From contig NZ_JADWYR010000002.1 in assembly GCF_015831355.1 (NCBI RefSeq), forward strand, positions 248,001 to 312,000: a stretch of 64,000 nucleotides of DNA, written 5' to 3'. Under the pieces are notes generated by a model that was given only the letters and a program-made list of their open reading frames with translations, was not told where the DNA came from and did no database searches. Positions 17,778 to 27,335 of the stretch are shown here, piece after piece. This DNA comes from Panacibacter microcysteis. GTDB taxonomy: Bacteria; Bacteroidota; Bacteroidia; Chitinophagales; Chitinophagaceae. Numbering within the stretch: position 1 is the first letter of the stretch; every line of letters begins with the position of its first letter. The position numbers and the translations under genes were made by a program.

Positions 17778-17797
17778 GCTGAAGAGTGCGACGCAAC
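17778..17797 (+). repeat. Intergenic repeat family, copy 6 (class B core, partial)
   Basis: GCTGAAGAGTGCGACGCAAC, identical to copy 10 over 20 bases. The first four bases differ from the family core (GTAC to GCTG) and the AGGCGATGCCA extension is missing. Confidence 0.8.
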
Positions 17798-17899
17798 ATA
17801 AGCTTTATAGATAAACGAAAGCCGGGTACATAATTCAATGATCGAATAACAGCGAAGATTAGTAAAACATAACCTGTAATTTTCACCAAACAACAACGA

Positions 17900-19207
17900 A
17901 TGCAGCAACAAGCCATAGGACGATACAGGTGGACGATCTGTGCACTGGTGTTTTTTGCAACAACCATCAATTACCTGGACCGTGCCGTAATAAGCCTTTT
18001 AAAAAGTGATCTCGAAAAACAGTTTGACTGGACAGAAACGGACTATTCGAACATTGTGATAGCCTTCCAGTTGTCTTATGCGCTGGGTTTACTTTTCGCA
18101 GGACGATTTATTGATAAGGTGGGTACAAAACTGGGTTATGCTATTGCTACAGCAGCATGGAGCGTGGCGGCTATTTGTCATGGTTTTGTGAACAGCACAT
18201 TTGGTTTTGGCGTGGCAAGATCTTTCCTGGGCATTACTGAGGCGGGCAATTTTCCTGCCGCGGTGAAAGTGACAGCAGAGTGGTTCCCTAAAAAAGAAAG
18301 AGCGTTTGCCACCGGCATATTCAATTCTGGCGCTAACGTAGGTGCCATTGCTGCACCACTGGTTGTGCCGGCCATTGCAGCGTCTATGGGTTGGTGGTGG
18401 GCGTTTATACTAACCGGTGCAATCGGCTTTTTATGGCTGGTGGCCTGGTTTGCTTTTTACGAAATCCCGGCAAAACACAAGCGCCTTTCAAAAGCAGAGT
18501 TTGACCATATACACAGCGATGATGTTGCGCCGGGTACAACACAAACTGAGCAGAATAATATTTCGTGGATGGAGTTGTTTCAGTACAGGCAGACATGGGC
18601 TTTTATACTGGGTAAATTTCTTACAGACCCGGTATGGTGGTTTTATCTTTTCTGGCTGCCGGCTTTTCTGAAAGCACAGTATGGCATGGAAGGCACCGCT
18701 GTTTCATTACCTGTTGCATTGGTTTATACAATGTCATCTGCAGGCAGCATATTCGGCGGCTGGCTGCCGATGCGTTTGATCAGGCAGCAATGGACTGTTT
18801 TCCGGGCCAGGAAGTCGTCGATGTTCATATATGCATTGTTCTCTTTGCCGGTAGCTTTTGCACAATACCTTGGTGCGTTTAATATGTGGTATGCCATCAT
18901 CATTATTGGTATTGCCGCTGCGGGCCACCAGGCGTGGAGTGCAAATATCTACACCACGGTGTCTGACGTGTTCCCTAAAAAATATGTGGGCTCTGTAATT
19001 GGCATGGGTGGTATGGCAGGTGCGCTAGGCGGTTTGCTGATTGCAAAACTAGCCGGAATATTGTTTGATCACTTTAAGGCCGCGGGTAATATTGAAACCG
19101 GTTATTATATAATGTTTATTATATGTGGTGTTGCTTACATTACTGCATGGATCATCATGCATTTTCTTTTGCCAAAACAGCAATCCGCAGGCGTTAGAAA
19201 AATGTAG
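17900..19207 (+). CDS. MFS transporter, hexuronate (ExuT/ACS) type
   Basis: 435 residues, twelve predicted membrane helices. The first helix ends with TTINYLDRAVIS, the anion:cation symporter (ACS) signature in which Asn-Tyr-x-Asp-Arg is diagnostic. The helix 2-3 loop GRFIDKVGTKLG and SFLGITEAGNFPAAVKVTAEWFP are typical of glucuronate/galacturonate transporters. It should import hexuronates or related sugar acids by proton symport at the inner membrane. Clustering with kdgK and eda agrees with a sugar-acid substrate. Exact substrate specificity is not visible. Confidence 0.88.
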   Translation: MQQQAIGRYRWTICALVFFATTINYLDRAVISLLKSDLEKQFDWTETDYSNIVIAFQLSYALGLLFAGRFIDKVGTKLGYAIATAAWSVAAICHGFVNSTFGFGVARSFLGITEAGNFPAAVKVTAEWFPKKERAFATGIFNSGANVGAIAAPLVVPAIAASMGWWWAFILTGAIGFLWLVAWFAFYEIPAKHKRLSKAEFDHIHSDDVAPGTTQTEQNNISWMELFQYRQTWAFILGKFLTDPVWWFYLFWLPAFLKAQYGMEGTAVSLPVALVYTMSSAGSIFGGWLPMRLIRQQWTVFRARKSSMFIYALFSLPVAFAQYLGAFNMWYAIIIIGIAAAGHQAWSANIYTTVSDVFPKKYVGSVIGMGGMAGALGGLLIAKLAGILFDHFKAAGNIETGYYIMFIICGVAYITAWIIMHFLLPKQQSAGVRKM

Positions 19208-19365
19208 TGATGTGGAAAGTGGGTAATGAATGCCTTTTTATTACAACACGGCAGCAACGGTATAAACCGTTGAGCAAGCTTCTGCTACACGCTTATTCAT
19301 TTTTTACCATTCATCATTCACTATGCACCCCGTTACGATGATTTTGTACCCGGCACCGGCACATG

Positions 19366-19396
19366 GCTCATCGTCCCTTGCGTCGCACACTTGTAC
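19366..19396 (-). repeat. Intergenic repeat family, copy 7 (class C core)
   Basis: Core 19377-19396 on the minus strand with one change (CTTGCG for GTTGCG). The extension reads TCATCGTCCC, similar to copy 16. It forms an inverted pair with copy 8, 121 bases apart. Confidence 0.87.
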
Positions 19397-19517
19397 GCTG
19401 GTGCATGGATGAACTTCAGCGATCATGTACATGGTACTTCTTCCGGTTATGATGTACCCTGCCACAGGTATTTGCAACCACAACAAGACTGCACCGCTGT
19501 TGCTTTATAATCAACAG

Positions 19518-19548
19518 TACAAGTGTGCGACGCAACAGGCGATGCCAC
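19518..19548 (+). repeat. Intergenic repeat family, copy 8 (class C core)
   Basis: Exact class C core with AGGCGATGCCA; the tail CCTGCAGTGCGGCCGGG matches copy 4. Paired with copy 7 in inverted orientation. Confidence 0.9.
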
Positions 19549-19681
19549 CTGCAGTGCGGCCGGGCTCAAAATGCTCTATACATATGAACTGTTCGTAATG
19601 TGCCAAATTGTTGTCAAATCGTCTCATTTTAAGGCATCGCCATGCGGATGAATCGTTCCTTCATTTACTTTACAAGTTATG

Positions 19682-19712
19682 ATTGCTGCTACATTATACA
19701 ACCTGCAGCAAT
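19682..19712 (+). other. Stem-loop in the leader of the hybrid sensor gene
   Basis: ATTGCTGC (19682-19689) and GCAGCAAT (19705-19712) form an 8-bp perfect inverted repeat with a 15-base loop, 22 bases before the sensor start. No T run follows. It could be an operator or mRNA structure; nothing more can be said. Confidence 0.45.
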
Positions 19713-19734
19713 CTGTTGCTAGGACTATAACTGT

Positions 19735-22700
19735 ATGAGAAGATTGCTGCTTATTATATTACTCACCGTGCCCGTGTTTGCATTGCAGGCGCAGCAATAT
19801 TATTTCCGTAGCTACCAGGCCGGTGATGGCTTGTCTAGCAATACCGTTACATGCCTGCAGCAGGATGCCCGTGGTTTCATGTGGGTTGGTACACGCAATG
19901 GTCTAAATCGTTTTGACGGCACGCGTTTTAAAGTATTCCGGAATGTGCCGGAAGACCCGCATAGTATTGGCAGCAATGCCATATCCGGTTTGCATGAAGA
20001 TAGCCGCAAACAGCTATGGGCAGGCACTTACCGTGGTTTGTACAGGTATAATGCACTGCACGAGAACTTTCAGCTTTATCAGCAATTGCCGCAGGGTGAA
20101 GTGAAAAGTATCTGCCACGACAAACGCGGAAATATATGGCTGGTAAATGAACAAACATTATACAGGTTCAAAGATGGTACAGGTAGTATATACAGGTATG
20201 ATGATGCATCAGGCTGTATAGCTGTAAGCGTTGCAGCAAACGATGTAGTTTGGAGCTGCTACAATAATGGTGTTATAAAACGTTTCGATGCGGCAACTGA
20301 CAGCTTTATCAGTTACGATCTTGCAAACTTGCTGAAGACCCCTTTCCCGCTGGTGTTGCAAACGATTTGCCCGGTTGGCGACAGTGCTGTTTTTGTAGCT
20401 ACGATCAAACAGCTTTTTTTATTTAAACCAGCAACAGGGGAACTTACAGACATCTTCAAAAACACGGGAGTACAGGGCAATATACAAACTCATACCATAA
20501 CGCAGCAGGCGCCCGGTATCTATTGGTGTGGCACGGAGACCGGTATATACATTGCAGACATTGCGCACGGCAAAACAACGCATATAACGAAGCAGGTAGC
20601 CAATCCATATACCATCAACGACAACATAGTTACCAGCTTTTGCAAAGACAGTGAGGGCAGTACCTGGGTGGGTACTTTATTTGGCGGCGTAAACTATTAT
20701 TCAAAACAACTGAGCCAGTTTCAGAAGTATTTTGCTTTGCCCGGCATCAACAGTTTAAGTGGCAATCTTGTGCATGAAATATGTGCAGACAGGTATAACA
20801 ATGTATGGGTTGGAACAGAAGATGCAGGCTTGAATAAACTGGATGCAGGAACCGGCATGTTCAAACAATTTATGCCGGGTAAAACAAAAGGCAGTATCAG
20901 CTATCATAACATTCATGGTCTTGTAGCAGTGGATGATGAGTTATGGATCGGCACCTACGAACATGGGCTTGATGTGATGGACCTGCGTACAGAAAAAGTG
21001 GTGCGGCATTACAGGCAGGGGTTTACGGCCAACCAGCTAAACGGCAATTTTATTGTATCGCTGTATAAAACAAGAAACAAGGAAGTGCTGGTCGGCACTT
21101 GGAACGGCGTGTTCCGCTACAACAGGACGACGGACGACTTTACTGCGCTGTCTTTTTTTAATCACCAGGCACAGGCCATACACGAAGACTACAATGGTAC
21201 ACTGTGGGTTTGTTCTTATGGAGACGGTGTCTATTACCGCAATGAAAAAACAGGCAGGCAGGGCAGCTTTAAGACTGATGCAACAGATACTAATACGCTG
21301 AGCAGTAATTACGTCAACAACGTGTTTGAAGACAATAGTCATCGCCTGTGGTTTTGTACAGAGAATGGTTTGTGTTATTATGATGCGACAGCAGGCAAAA
21401 TAAAACGCTATACCCATCCCGTATTCAACGGCCGCCAAACATTTAAAATGCTCCAGGATGCCAGCAACACCCTGTGGGTATCTACTTCCCGCGGACTGAT
21501 TGGCTTTAATACGACCGACAACAGGCAGCAGGTCTATACCATGGCAGATGGCTTACCCAGCGACCAGTTCAATTATAACTCAGGCTTTAAAAGCAATAAT
21601 GGTAATTTATATTTTGGTACAGTAAAGGGCATGGTCAGTTTTAACCCGGTGTTGTTTAAAAGCAACCGCTTTGTGCCTCCTGTTTACATCACCGGTTTAC
21701 AGGTCAATAACCAGGATCTTGCGATTGATACAACCCAATCCCCACTTACACAGGCTACGCAGTTTACCAAAGAAATTACATTGCCTTATGATGCATCAAA
21801 CATTACGCTTTCTGTATCTGCATTAAGCTACATTATGCCCGCTTTAAACAGTTATATGTACAGGATGGAGGGGCTTGAGAAGGAGTGGACAATGATTGAA
21901 AGCAACCGCAAAATTTATTATACCAAACTACCGCCCGGCACATACACGTTCCAGGTAAAGGGCAGCAACAGCGATCATGTGTGGAATGAAAATATTACGG
22001 CATTAACAATAAATATCCTGCCGCCATGGTGGTCGAGCTGGTGGGCCTATATCTTATATGTGGCGCTTGTGTCAGGAACACTATTTGTGATCATCAATAA
22101 TTATGCTGTGGCAACAAGGGAAAAAAACCAGCGCAGAATAAAAACACTCGAGATGGCCAAAGAGCGGGAAGTGTACAATGCCAAGATCGATTTTTTTACA
22201 AATGTTACACATGAAATCAGAACACCACTTACATTGATTAAATTGCCCGTGGAAAAATTGCTGCGATCCTTTGCTGAAGACAGTTATTTAAAGGAACATC
22301 TGACCATGATAGAGAAAAACACTGACAGGTTAATAAACCTGACGAGCCAGCTATTAGATTTTCGCAGGGCGGAAGCGAATAATTACACGTTAAGTTTTGT
22401 AAAGACCGATATCAATGAATTATTACGTGAGGTTTTTTTGATATATAAACCTATTGCTGAAGAGAAGCAGGTTGCCTGCAGGCTGGAGATACCACGTATT
22501 ACATTAATGGCTTATGTAGATGCCGAGGCATTGCGTAAAATTATCAGCAACCTGCTCAGCAATGCCATCAAATATGCAGCAAAACATGTCTCCATCAAAT
22601 TACTCCCATTCAACAGTGAAGACAACCTGTTCCATATGGAGTTCAGGAATGACGGCGCAGTAATACCTTACGACATGCGCGAAAAAATATTCGAACCATT

Positions 22701-23715
22701 CTTCCGCCTTAAGCAAACAGAGAAATTTGCAGGTACGGGCATAGGACTGGCTTTGGCAAGATCACTCACAGAGTTGCACAAGGGAAAACTGGAATTGAAG
22801 CAGCCCGTCAACGATATCAATCTGTTCCTGCTATCCATACCTGTACACCAGGACAAAGAAATAAACCTCGACGAGTTTGAAACCATTGAAAGCGATATTA
22901 TTTATACAGAGGCAGACCAGCCTGCAGCACAAAAACATGCCACTACCATTTTGCTGGTAGAAGATAACCTCGATATCATCCGCTTTTTAAAGAAAGAATT
23001 TGCAGTAACGTACAATGTATTTACTGCAAAAGAAGGGGTGGAGGCGCTCGATATATTATCAAAAGAACATATCCATCTTGTTGTAACAGATATTATGATG
23101 CCGGTAATGGACGGCATAGAACTGTGCAGGCGTATTAAAACAGATGTACGCTATAGCCATATACCGGTAATACTGTTAACAGCAAAGAACACCATTACAT
23201 CTAAGATACAGGGGCTTGAAACCGGTGCGGATGCTTATATAGAAAAGCCTTTTGTAATGGAGTACGTAACCGCGCAGATCGCAAACCTGCTCAGCAACCG
23301 CAATAACATCAAAGAGTTTTATGCGCATTCGCCGCTGGCGCACATCAATGGCATTGCACTGAGTAAGCCTGATACCGATTTTCTCGAAACCTTGCAGCAA
23401 CTCATCAACGATCATATTACAGAAAAAGACCTCGATGTAGATACCATTTCTAAAATGATGAACATGAGCCGCGGTACTTTTTACCGCAAGATCAAAGGCG
23501 TGTCAAACCTTTCGCCGAATGAGCTCATCAACCTTTCGCGTCTCAAGAAAGCTGCCGAGTTACTGGCCGAAGGAAAGTATAAGATCAATGAAGTGGCAAA
23601 CATGGTGGGCTATAGTTTAAACAGCAATTTTTCACGCGACTTTCACAGGCAGTTTGGCATTTCTCCATCGGAGTATATTCAACATTTAAAACGCGGTGGC
23701 GAAGTAGCGCATTAA
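19735..23715 (+). CDS. Hybrid two-component system sensor/regulator (HTCS)
   Basis: 1326 residues. Order: signal peptide (1-20), about fourteen Reg_prop beta-propeller repeats (25-630; e.g. FMWVGTRNGLNRFD, NVWVGTEDAGLNKLD), Y_Y_Y domain (660-775), one membrane helix (about 780-800), HisKA with phosphoacceptor H826 in FFTNVTHEIRTPLTLI, HATPase_c with GTGIGLALARSL, receiver domain with D1119 in VVTDIMMPVMDG, and a C-terminal AraC-type double HTH (about 1220-1320). The periplasmic propeller binds an oligosaccharide and the same polypeptide then activates the adjacent polysaccharide utilisation genes. Target is most likely the SusCDE operon that follows; adjacency to kdgK/eda hints at a uronate-containing ligand (inference). 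Confidence 0.95.
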   Translation: MRRLLLIILLTVPVFALQAQQYYFRSYQAGDGLSSNTVTCLQQDARGFMWVGTRNGLNRFDGTRFKVFRNVPEDPHSIGSNAISGLHEDSRKQLWAGTYRGLYRYNALHENFQLYQQLPQGEVKSICHDKRGNIWLVNEQTLYRFKDGTGSIYRYDDASGCIAVSVAANDVVWSCYNNGVIKRFDAATDSFISYDLANLLKTPFPLVLQTICPVGDSAVFVATIKQLFLFKPATGELTDIFKNTGVQGNIQTHTITQQAPGIYWCGTETGIYIADIAHGKTTHITKQVANPYTINDNIVTSFCKDSEGSTWVGTLFGGVNYYSKQLSQFQKYFALPGINSLSGNLVHEICADRYNNVWVGTEDAGLNKLDAGTGMFKQFMPGKTKGSISYHNIHGLVAVDDELWIGTYEHGLDVMDLRTEKVVRHYRQGFTANQLNGNFIVSLYKTRNKEVLVGTWNGVFRYNRTTDDFTALSFFNHQAQAIHEDYNGTLWVCSYGDGVYYRNEKTGRQGSFKTDATDTNTLSSNYVNNVFEDNSHRLWFCTENGLCYYDATAGKIKRYTHPVFNGRQTFKMLQDASNTLWVSTSRGLIGFNTTDNRQQVYTMADGLPSDQFNYNSGFKSNNGNLYFGTVKGMVSFNPVLFKSNRFVPPVYITGLQVNNQDLAIDTTQSPLTQATQFTKEITLPYDASNITLSVSALSYIMPALNSYMYRMEGLEKEWTMIESNRKIYYTKLPPGTYTFQVKGSNSDHVWNENITALTINILPPWWSSWWAYILYVALVSGTLFVIINNYAVATREKNQRRIKTLEMAKEREVYNAKIDFFTNVTHEIRTPLTLIKLPVEKLLRSFAEDSYLKEHLTMIEKNTDRLINLTSQLLDFRRAEANNYTLSFVKTDINELLREVFLIYKPIAEEKQVACRLEIPRITLMAYVDAEALRKIISNLLSNAIKYAAKHVSIKLLPFNSEDNLFHMEFRNDGAVIPYDMREKIFEPFFRLKQTEKFAGTGIGLALARSLTELHKGKLELKQPVNDINLFLLSIPVHQDKEINLDEFETIESDIIYTEADQPAAQKHATTILLVEDNLDIIRFLKKEFAVTYNVFTAKEGVEALDILSKEHIHLVVTDIMMPVMDGIELCRRIKTDVRYSHIPVILLTAKNTITSKIQGLETGADAYIEKPFVMEYVTAQIANLLSNRNNIKEFYAHSPLAHINGIALSKPDTDFLETLQQLINDHITEKDLDVDTISKMMNMSRGTFYRKIKGVSNLSPNELINLSRLKKAAELLAEGKYKINEVANMVGYSLNSNFSRDFHRQFGISPSEYIQHLKRGGEVAH

Positions 23716-23782
23716 CTGTTTTCACATTATTGCCGTGGCTTGTGCACGATGCATCACACGTTGGGTGCCATGAGATATAATG

Positions 23783-23856
23783 TTGGGCCAGGCTATTGAA
23801 TAAGCATGTGGCTTTTGTTGCGTCGCACTCTTGTACTGTAGCACATGATGCAGCAA
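23783..23856 (-). repeat. Intergenic repeat family, copy 9 (class B core, long form)
   Basis: Core at 23817-23836 on the minus strand. About 74 bases align with copy 5 at identical offsets. Forms an inverted pair with copy 10, the cores being 93 bases apart. Confidence 0.88.
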
Positions 23857-23929
23857 TGGTCCGGTCAGCGTGTGTTTTCAACGGTTTGGTGTTGGCACCG
23901 GAACGCTGCAGCCCGGTTATGTTGTTGCC

Positions 23930-23949
23930 GCTGAAGAGTGCGACGCAAC
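23930..23949 (+). repeat. Intergenic repeat family, copy 10 (class B core, partial)
   Basis: Identical to copy 6 over 20 bases (GCTGAAGAGTGCGACGCAAC). Followed by AGGAGCATCATC in place of the usual AGGCGATGCCA. Confidence 0.82.
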
Positions 23950-24336
23950 AGGAGCATCATCAGGGTTCCAATGCCCGGTACATTATGCTTTCTCATCATA
24001 CCAACAAGTGATATTCATTCATAAACCGGCCGGCATATATGCAAATGATTTTTTATATGCAAACTTATGGGAGCACCTTCACATACAATTTGTAACGTGT
24101 TGATTTTAAATTGATACGATTTGATAACATCTTGACACGCTGAGACTGTGTTTTCTCTCCTGCATAAATTTCCTTTGTTTCTTATGATTTGAACTGCCAT
24201 TGCTGACCAGAAGCCAAACAAAGATTGCTTTCTACCAAATGACGACGCCCTGATAGTCACGTAATACAAAGCTTGCAACACTTCGCATAAGTGACGGTTC
24301 AAACCAAAATAATGCTTAAAAGTTTAAAATCAGACT

Positions 24337-27321
24337 ATGATCTTAAAACGGGTTATTCGCATCATTGCATGTATGTGCTTTGTGTTTGCGGCTGCCAATA
24401 CTATGGCGCAGACAAAGCAGGTTTCAGGTAAAGTAACAGACTCTTCAGGAGCGCCGCTCGAAGCTGCTTCTGTTACGGTTAAGAACACCAGGCTGGGTAC
24501 GGTATCCGGCGCGGATGGTTCATTCTCGCTCAACGTGCCGGTAACTGCTAAAACACTGGTGGTTACTGCCCTTAATTACGATGCTAAGGAAGTGGCCATC
24601 ACTGATCAGCCACTTACCATTACACTTACTTCTTCTTCGGCTAACCTTACCAATGTAACCGTGGTTGCGGTAGGTTATGGTACGCTGGATAAAAAAGAAG
24701 TAACAAGTGCCATTACACACCTTTCCAATAAAGACCTCAACATCTTTGGTGGAAACAATGCACTGAATTCTATACAGGGAAAGGTTGCCGGCTTAAGTGT
24801 TACCAACACCGCGCCGGGTGATCCGAACTCAAGCCCCAGTATCCAGTTGCGTGGTGTATCATCGCGCAATGCAGGCTTAGGCCCGTTGTACGTGATCAAT
24901 GGCGTGCCCGGTGGCAACATTGATAACCTTAACCAGAATGACATTGAATCGATCGACGTACTGAAGGGCGGTGCGGCTTCTGCCATTTATGGCACACGCG
25001 GCAGCAACGGTGTTATCTTAATTACCACAAAGAAAGGATCGTCTCAGTCTTCGGCCTTTTTCGATTCTTATGCCAGTTTCGATTTGCCAACCAACCGCGT
25101 GGAAGTGCTTTCCCGTGATGAATTTGTAGCAAAAGGCCGCGGTGTTGATTATGGAGGCAATACAGACTGGTTTGATGCAGTAACAAAAGATTATGCATTT
25201 AACCAGAAGAATACGGTACAGTTCTCGGGTGGCAACGGTAAAACAAACTATATTGTTTCGTTTGACTACCGCACCTCACACGGACTGGATCTGCGCTCAA
25301 CAAAAAATGAATATGGTGCAAGGCTGAACTTAAACCATACATCAGCCAACAATTTATATACGGTGTCTTTTACAGCGGCACCACGTTTTTTAAAGTCGAA
25401 CAATGCCAGCTATGGTGCATTTAACCAGACGCTTACATTAAACCCGACTTTACCGATCATGGATACGGCAAACCCTATGCGTTACTACTTTATTAATACC
25501 GGTTTCTCCGGCTCTTACAACCCGGTGGAAGAACTGAATACGGTGCTGAGTGGTACAGAAGGTAAGTATATAGACTGGAGCGCATCTTTCCGTTTGAACC
25601 TGATGAAGAACCTTTATACGCAGGTATTGCTCGGTCAGCAGAACCAGGACTTTTTTGATTTTGGTTTTACACCATCTTATAATACCGGCGCTATTAATGG
25701 TAATGCGGGCAGGAATTCTGCATCAAGGGCAAACAATAAAAGCGACCAGAAATCTTTTGAGTGGATCGGTAATTACTCTTTGAGCCTGCAGAAACATTCA
25801 TTCATTCTACTGGGCGGTTATTCTTACTATTATTTTACCAACTCGGGTTTATCTGGCAGCAACCAGAATTTTCCGTCAGATGTGTTAACCTATAATGCTT
25901 TGGGTACAGGTGTTTATAACCTGCCATTGCCAACCAACGGTTCATCCGGCGATTTTACTTTCAGGGGCGTAGGCTCGTATAAAAACGATTCGAAGCTGAT
26001 AGCCTTTTATGGCCGTTTGAATTATGATTACGATAAAAAATATTACTTCTCTGCAAGTTTACGCCGCGAAGGTTCTTCCAAGTTCGGTTACCAGAATAAA
26101 TGGGGTTATTTCCCGGCCGCATCAGTCGGTTGGCGTATAACCAACGAAGAATTTTTTCCAAAACTTAGCTGGTTAAATGAACTGAAACTGCGTGCAGATT
26201 ATGGTGAAACAGGTAACCAGGATTTTGGTAGTTATCTTTCCCTGGATACATATTCCGGGTTTGGTTATTACACATACAACGGAACATCTTACCAGGTATG
26301 GGGACCGAGCCAGAATACCAATTATGACTTAAGGTGGGAGAAAGCACAGAACTTTAATGTGGGTTTGGATTTCCAGTTGCTGGATAATAAACTTACCGGT
26401 AGCCTTAACTATTATGTGCGCAGAAACAAAGACCTGCTGGGTTCTTACAATGTACCGGTGCCGCCAAACGTACAACCTACCACGTATGCAAACGTAGGTA
26501 CCATGAAGAACTCCGGTTTCGAGATACAGTTAAATGGAACTGTGATCAGCAAACGCGATTTCAGGTACGACATCTCTTTTGCAGGCGCAACAAACAGCAA
26601 CGAATTTGTGTCGTTTTCCAACAACGTTTACCAGGGTCAGAATTATGTAGATGTGGTGGGTATGCCTGCACCGGGTTCACCGGGTACAGCACAACGCCTG
26701 CAGGAAGGACAAAGGATCGGTAGTTTTTACATGCTGCGTTCTGCGGGTGTAGATGCAACAGGCAGGTTATTGGTGTACGACCAGGATGGTAAAGTAATAC
26801 CGGGCAACCTGGCAACAGCAGACGATAAACAATTTGTGGGTAATGGGTTGCCTAAGTTTACGGCAAGCCTTGGCAATACATTCTCTTACAAGAATTTTGA
26901 TCTGTCCATCTTCCTGCGCGGTGCTTTTGGATATGATGTTTTCAACACGCTCGCATTCTATACCGGTACACCGGTTACGCAGAGTGGTGCCAACGTATTA
27001 TCCAGTGCTTATGGCAACGGAAAGTATGCAGCACTTACCAATCCTGAGACGTACTCCAGCCTGTCAGATTACTTTTTGGAGAAAGGCGATTTTGTAAAGA
27101 TCGACAACGTTACGCTGGCTTATAATTTTAAATCACCTGTTAAGTACATTACTTCAGGCAGGTTATATTTTACCGGCAGGAATCTTTACACGTTCACAAA
27201 CTTTACAACCGGCGATCCTGAATCGATCAATGTAAACGGTTTAACGCCTGGTATTACCGGCACACGTGATTATTATCCGTCAACGTTGCAATTACTCGTG
27301 GGCGTGCAATTCAGATTTTAA
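24337..27321 (+). CDS. SusC/RagA-family TonB-dependent outer-membrane transporter
   Basis: 994 residues. Signal peptide (1-24, ending AAANTMAQT), carboxypeptidase D-regulatory-like domain (about 27-110; VSGKVTDSSGAPLEAASVTV), a TonB box-like segment around VVAVGYGTLDKKE, plug domain (120-230) with VSSRNAGLGPLYVINGVPGG and SIDVLKGGAASAIYGTRGSNGV, then the 22-strand barrel ending in an aromatic C-terminus (LLVGVQFRF). It imports glycan fragments across the outer membrane with SusD as lid. First gene of a susC-susD-susE operon (14-base gap to susD) behind the hybrid sensor. Confidence 0.96.
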   Translation: MILKRVIRIIACMCFVFAAANTMAQTKQVSGKVTDSSGAPLEAASVTVKNTRLGTVSGADGSFSLNVPVTAKTLVVTALNYDAKEVAITDQPLTITLTSSSANLTNVTVVAVGYGTLDKKEVTSAITHLSNKDLNIFGGNNALNSIQGKVAGLSVTNTAPGDPNSSPSIQLRGVSSRNAGLGPLYVINGVPGGNIDNLNQNDIESIDVLKGGAASAIYGTRGSNGVILITTKKGSSQSSAFFDSYASFDLPTNRVEVLSRDEFVAKGRGVDYGGNTDWFDAVTKDYAFNQKNTVQFSGGNGKTNYIVSFDYRTSHGLDLRSTKNEYGARLNLNHTSANNLYTVSFTAAPRFLKSNNASYGAFNQTLTLNPTLPIMDTANPMRYYFINTGFSGSYNPVEELNTVLSGTEGKYIDWSASFRLNLMKNLYTQVLLGQQNQDFFDFGFTPSYNTGAINGNAGRNSASRANNKSDQKSFEWIGNYSLSLQKHSFILLGGYSYYYFTNSGLSGSNQNFPSDVLTYNALGTGVYNLPLPTNGSSGDFTFRGVGSYKNDSKLIAFYGRLNYDYDKKYYFSASLRREGSSKFGYQNKWGYFPAASVGWRITNEEFFPKLSWLNELKLRADYGETGNQDFGSYLSLDTYSGFGYYTYNGTSYQVWGPSQNTNYDLRWEKAQNFNVGLDFQLLDNKLTGSLNYYVRRNKDLLGSYNVPVPPNVQPTTYANVGTMKNSGFEIQLNGTVISKRDFRYDISFAGATNSNEFVSFSNNVYQGQNYVDVVGMPAPGSPGTAQRLQEGQRIGSFYMLRSAGVDATGRLLVYDQDGKVIPGNLATADDKQFVGNGLPKFTASLGNTFSYKNFDLSIFLRGAFGYDVFNTLAFYTGTPVTQSGANVLSSAYGNGKYAALTNPETYSSLSDYFLEKGDFVKIDNVTLAYNFKSPVKYITSGRLYFTGRNLYTFTNFTTGDPESINVNGLTPGITGTRDYYPSTLQLLVGVQFRF

Positions 27322-27335
27322 TATCAAAAACAACG

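Larger units (their letters stand above)
19208..19734. other. 527-bp gap with an inverted repeat pair and hairpins
   Basis: No gene is supported here. Contents: a CAACGG-TATAAA-CCGTTG hairpin (19255-19272), repeat copies 7 and 8 facing each other, a lower-complexity AT segment, and a stem-loop just before the sensor gene. The short ORFs here run through the repeats and are not family-like. Confidence 0.7.
23716..24336. other. 621-bp gap: repeat pair and leader of the SusCDE operon
   Basis: Contains repeat copies 9 and 10 in inverted orientation (23783-23949) and then about 280 bases of AT-rich leader before susC. Small ORFs here pass through the repeats and are rejected. The HTCS binding site and promoter should lie at 24060-24336; I cannot point to an exact TAnnTTTG box. 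Confidence 0.6.
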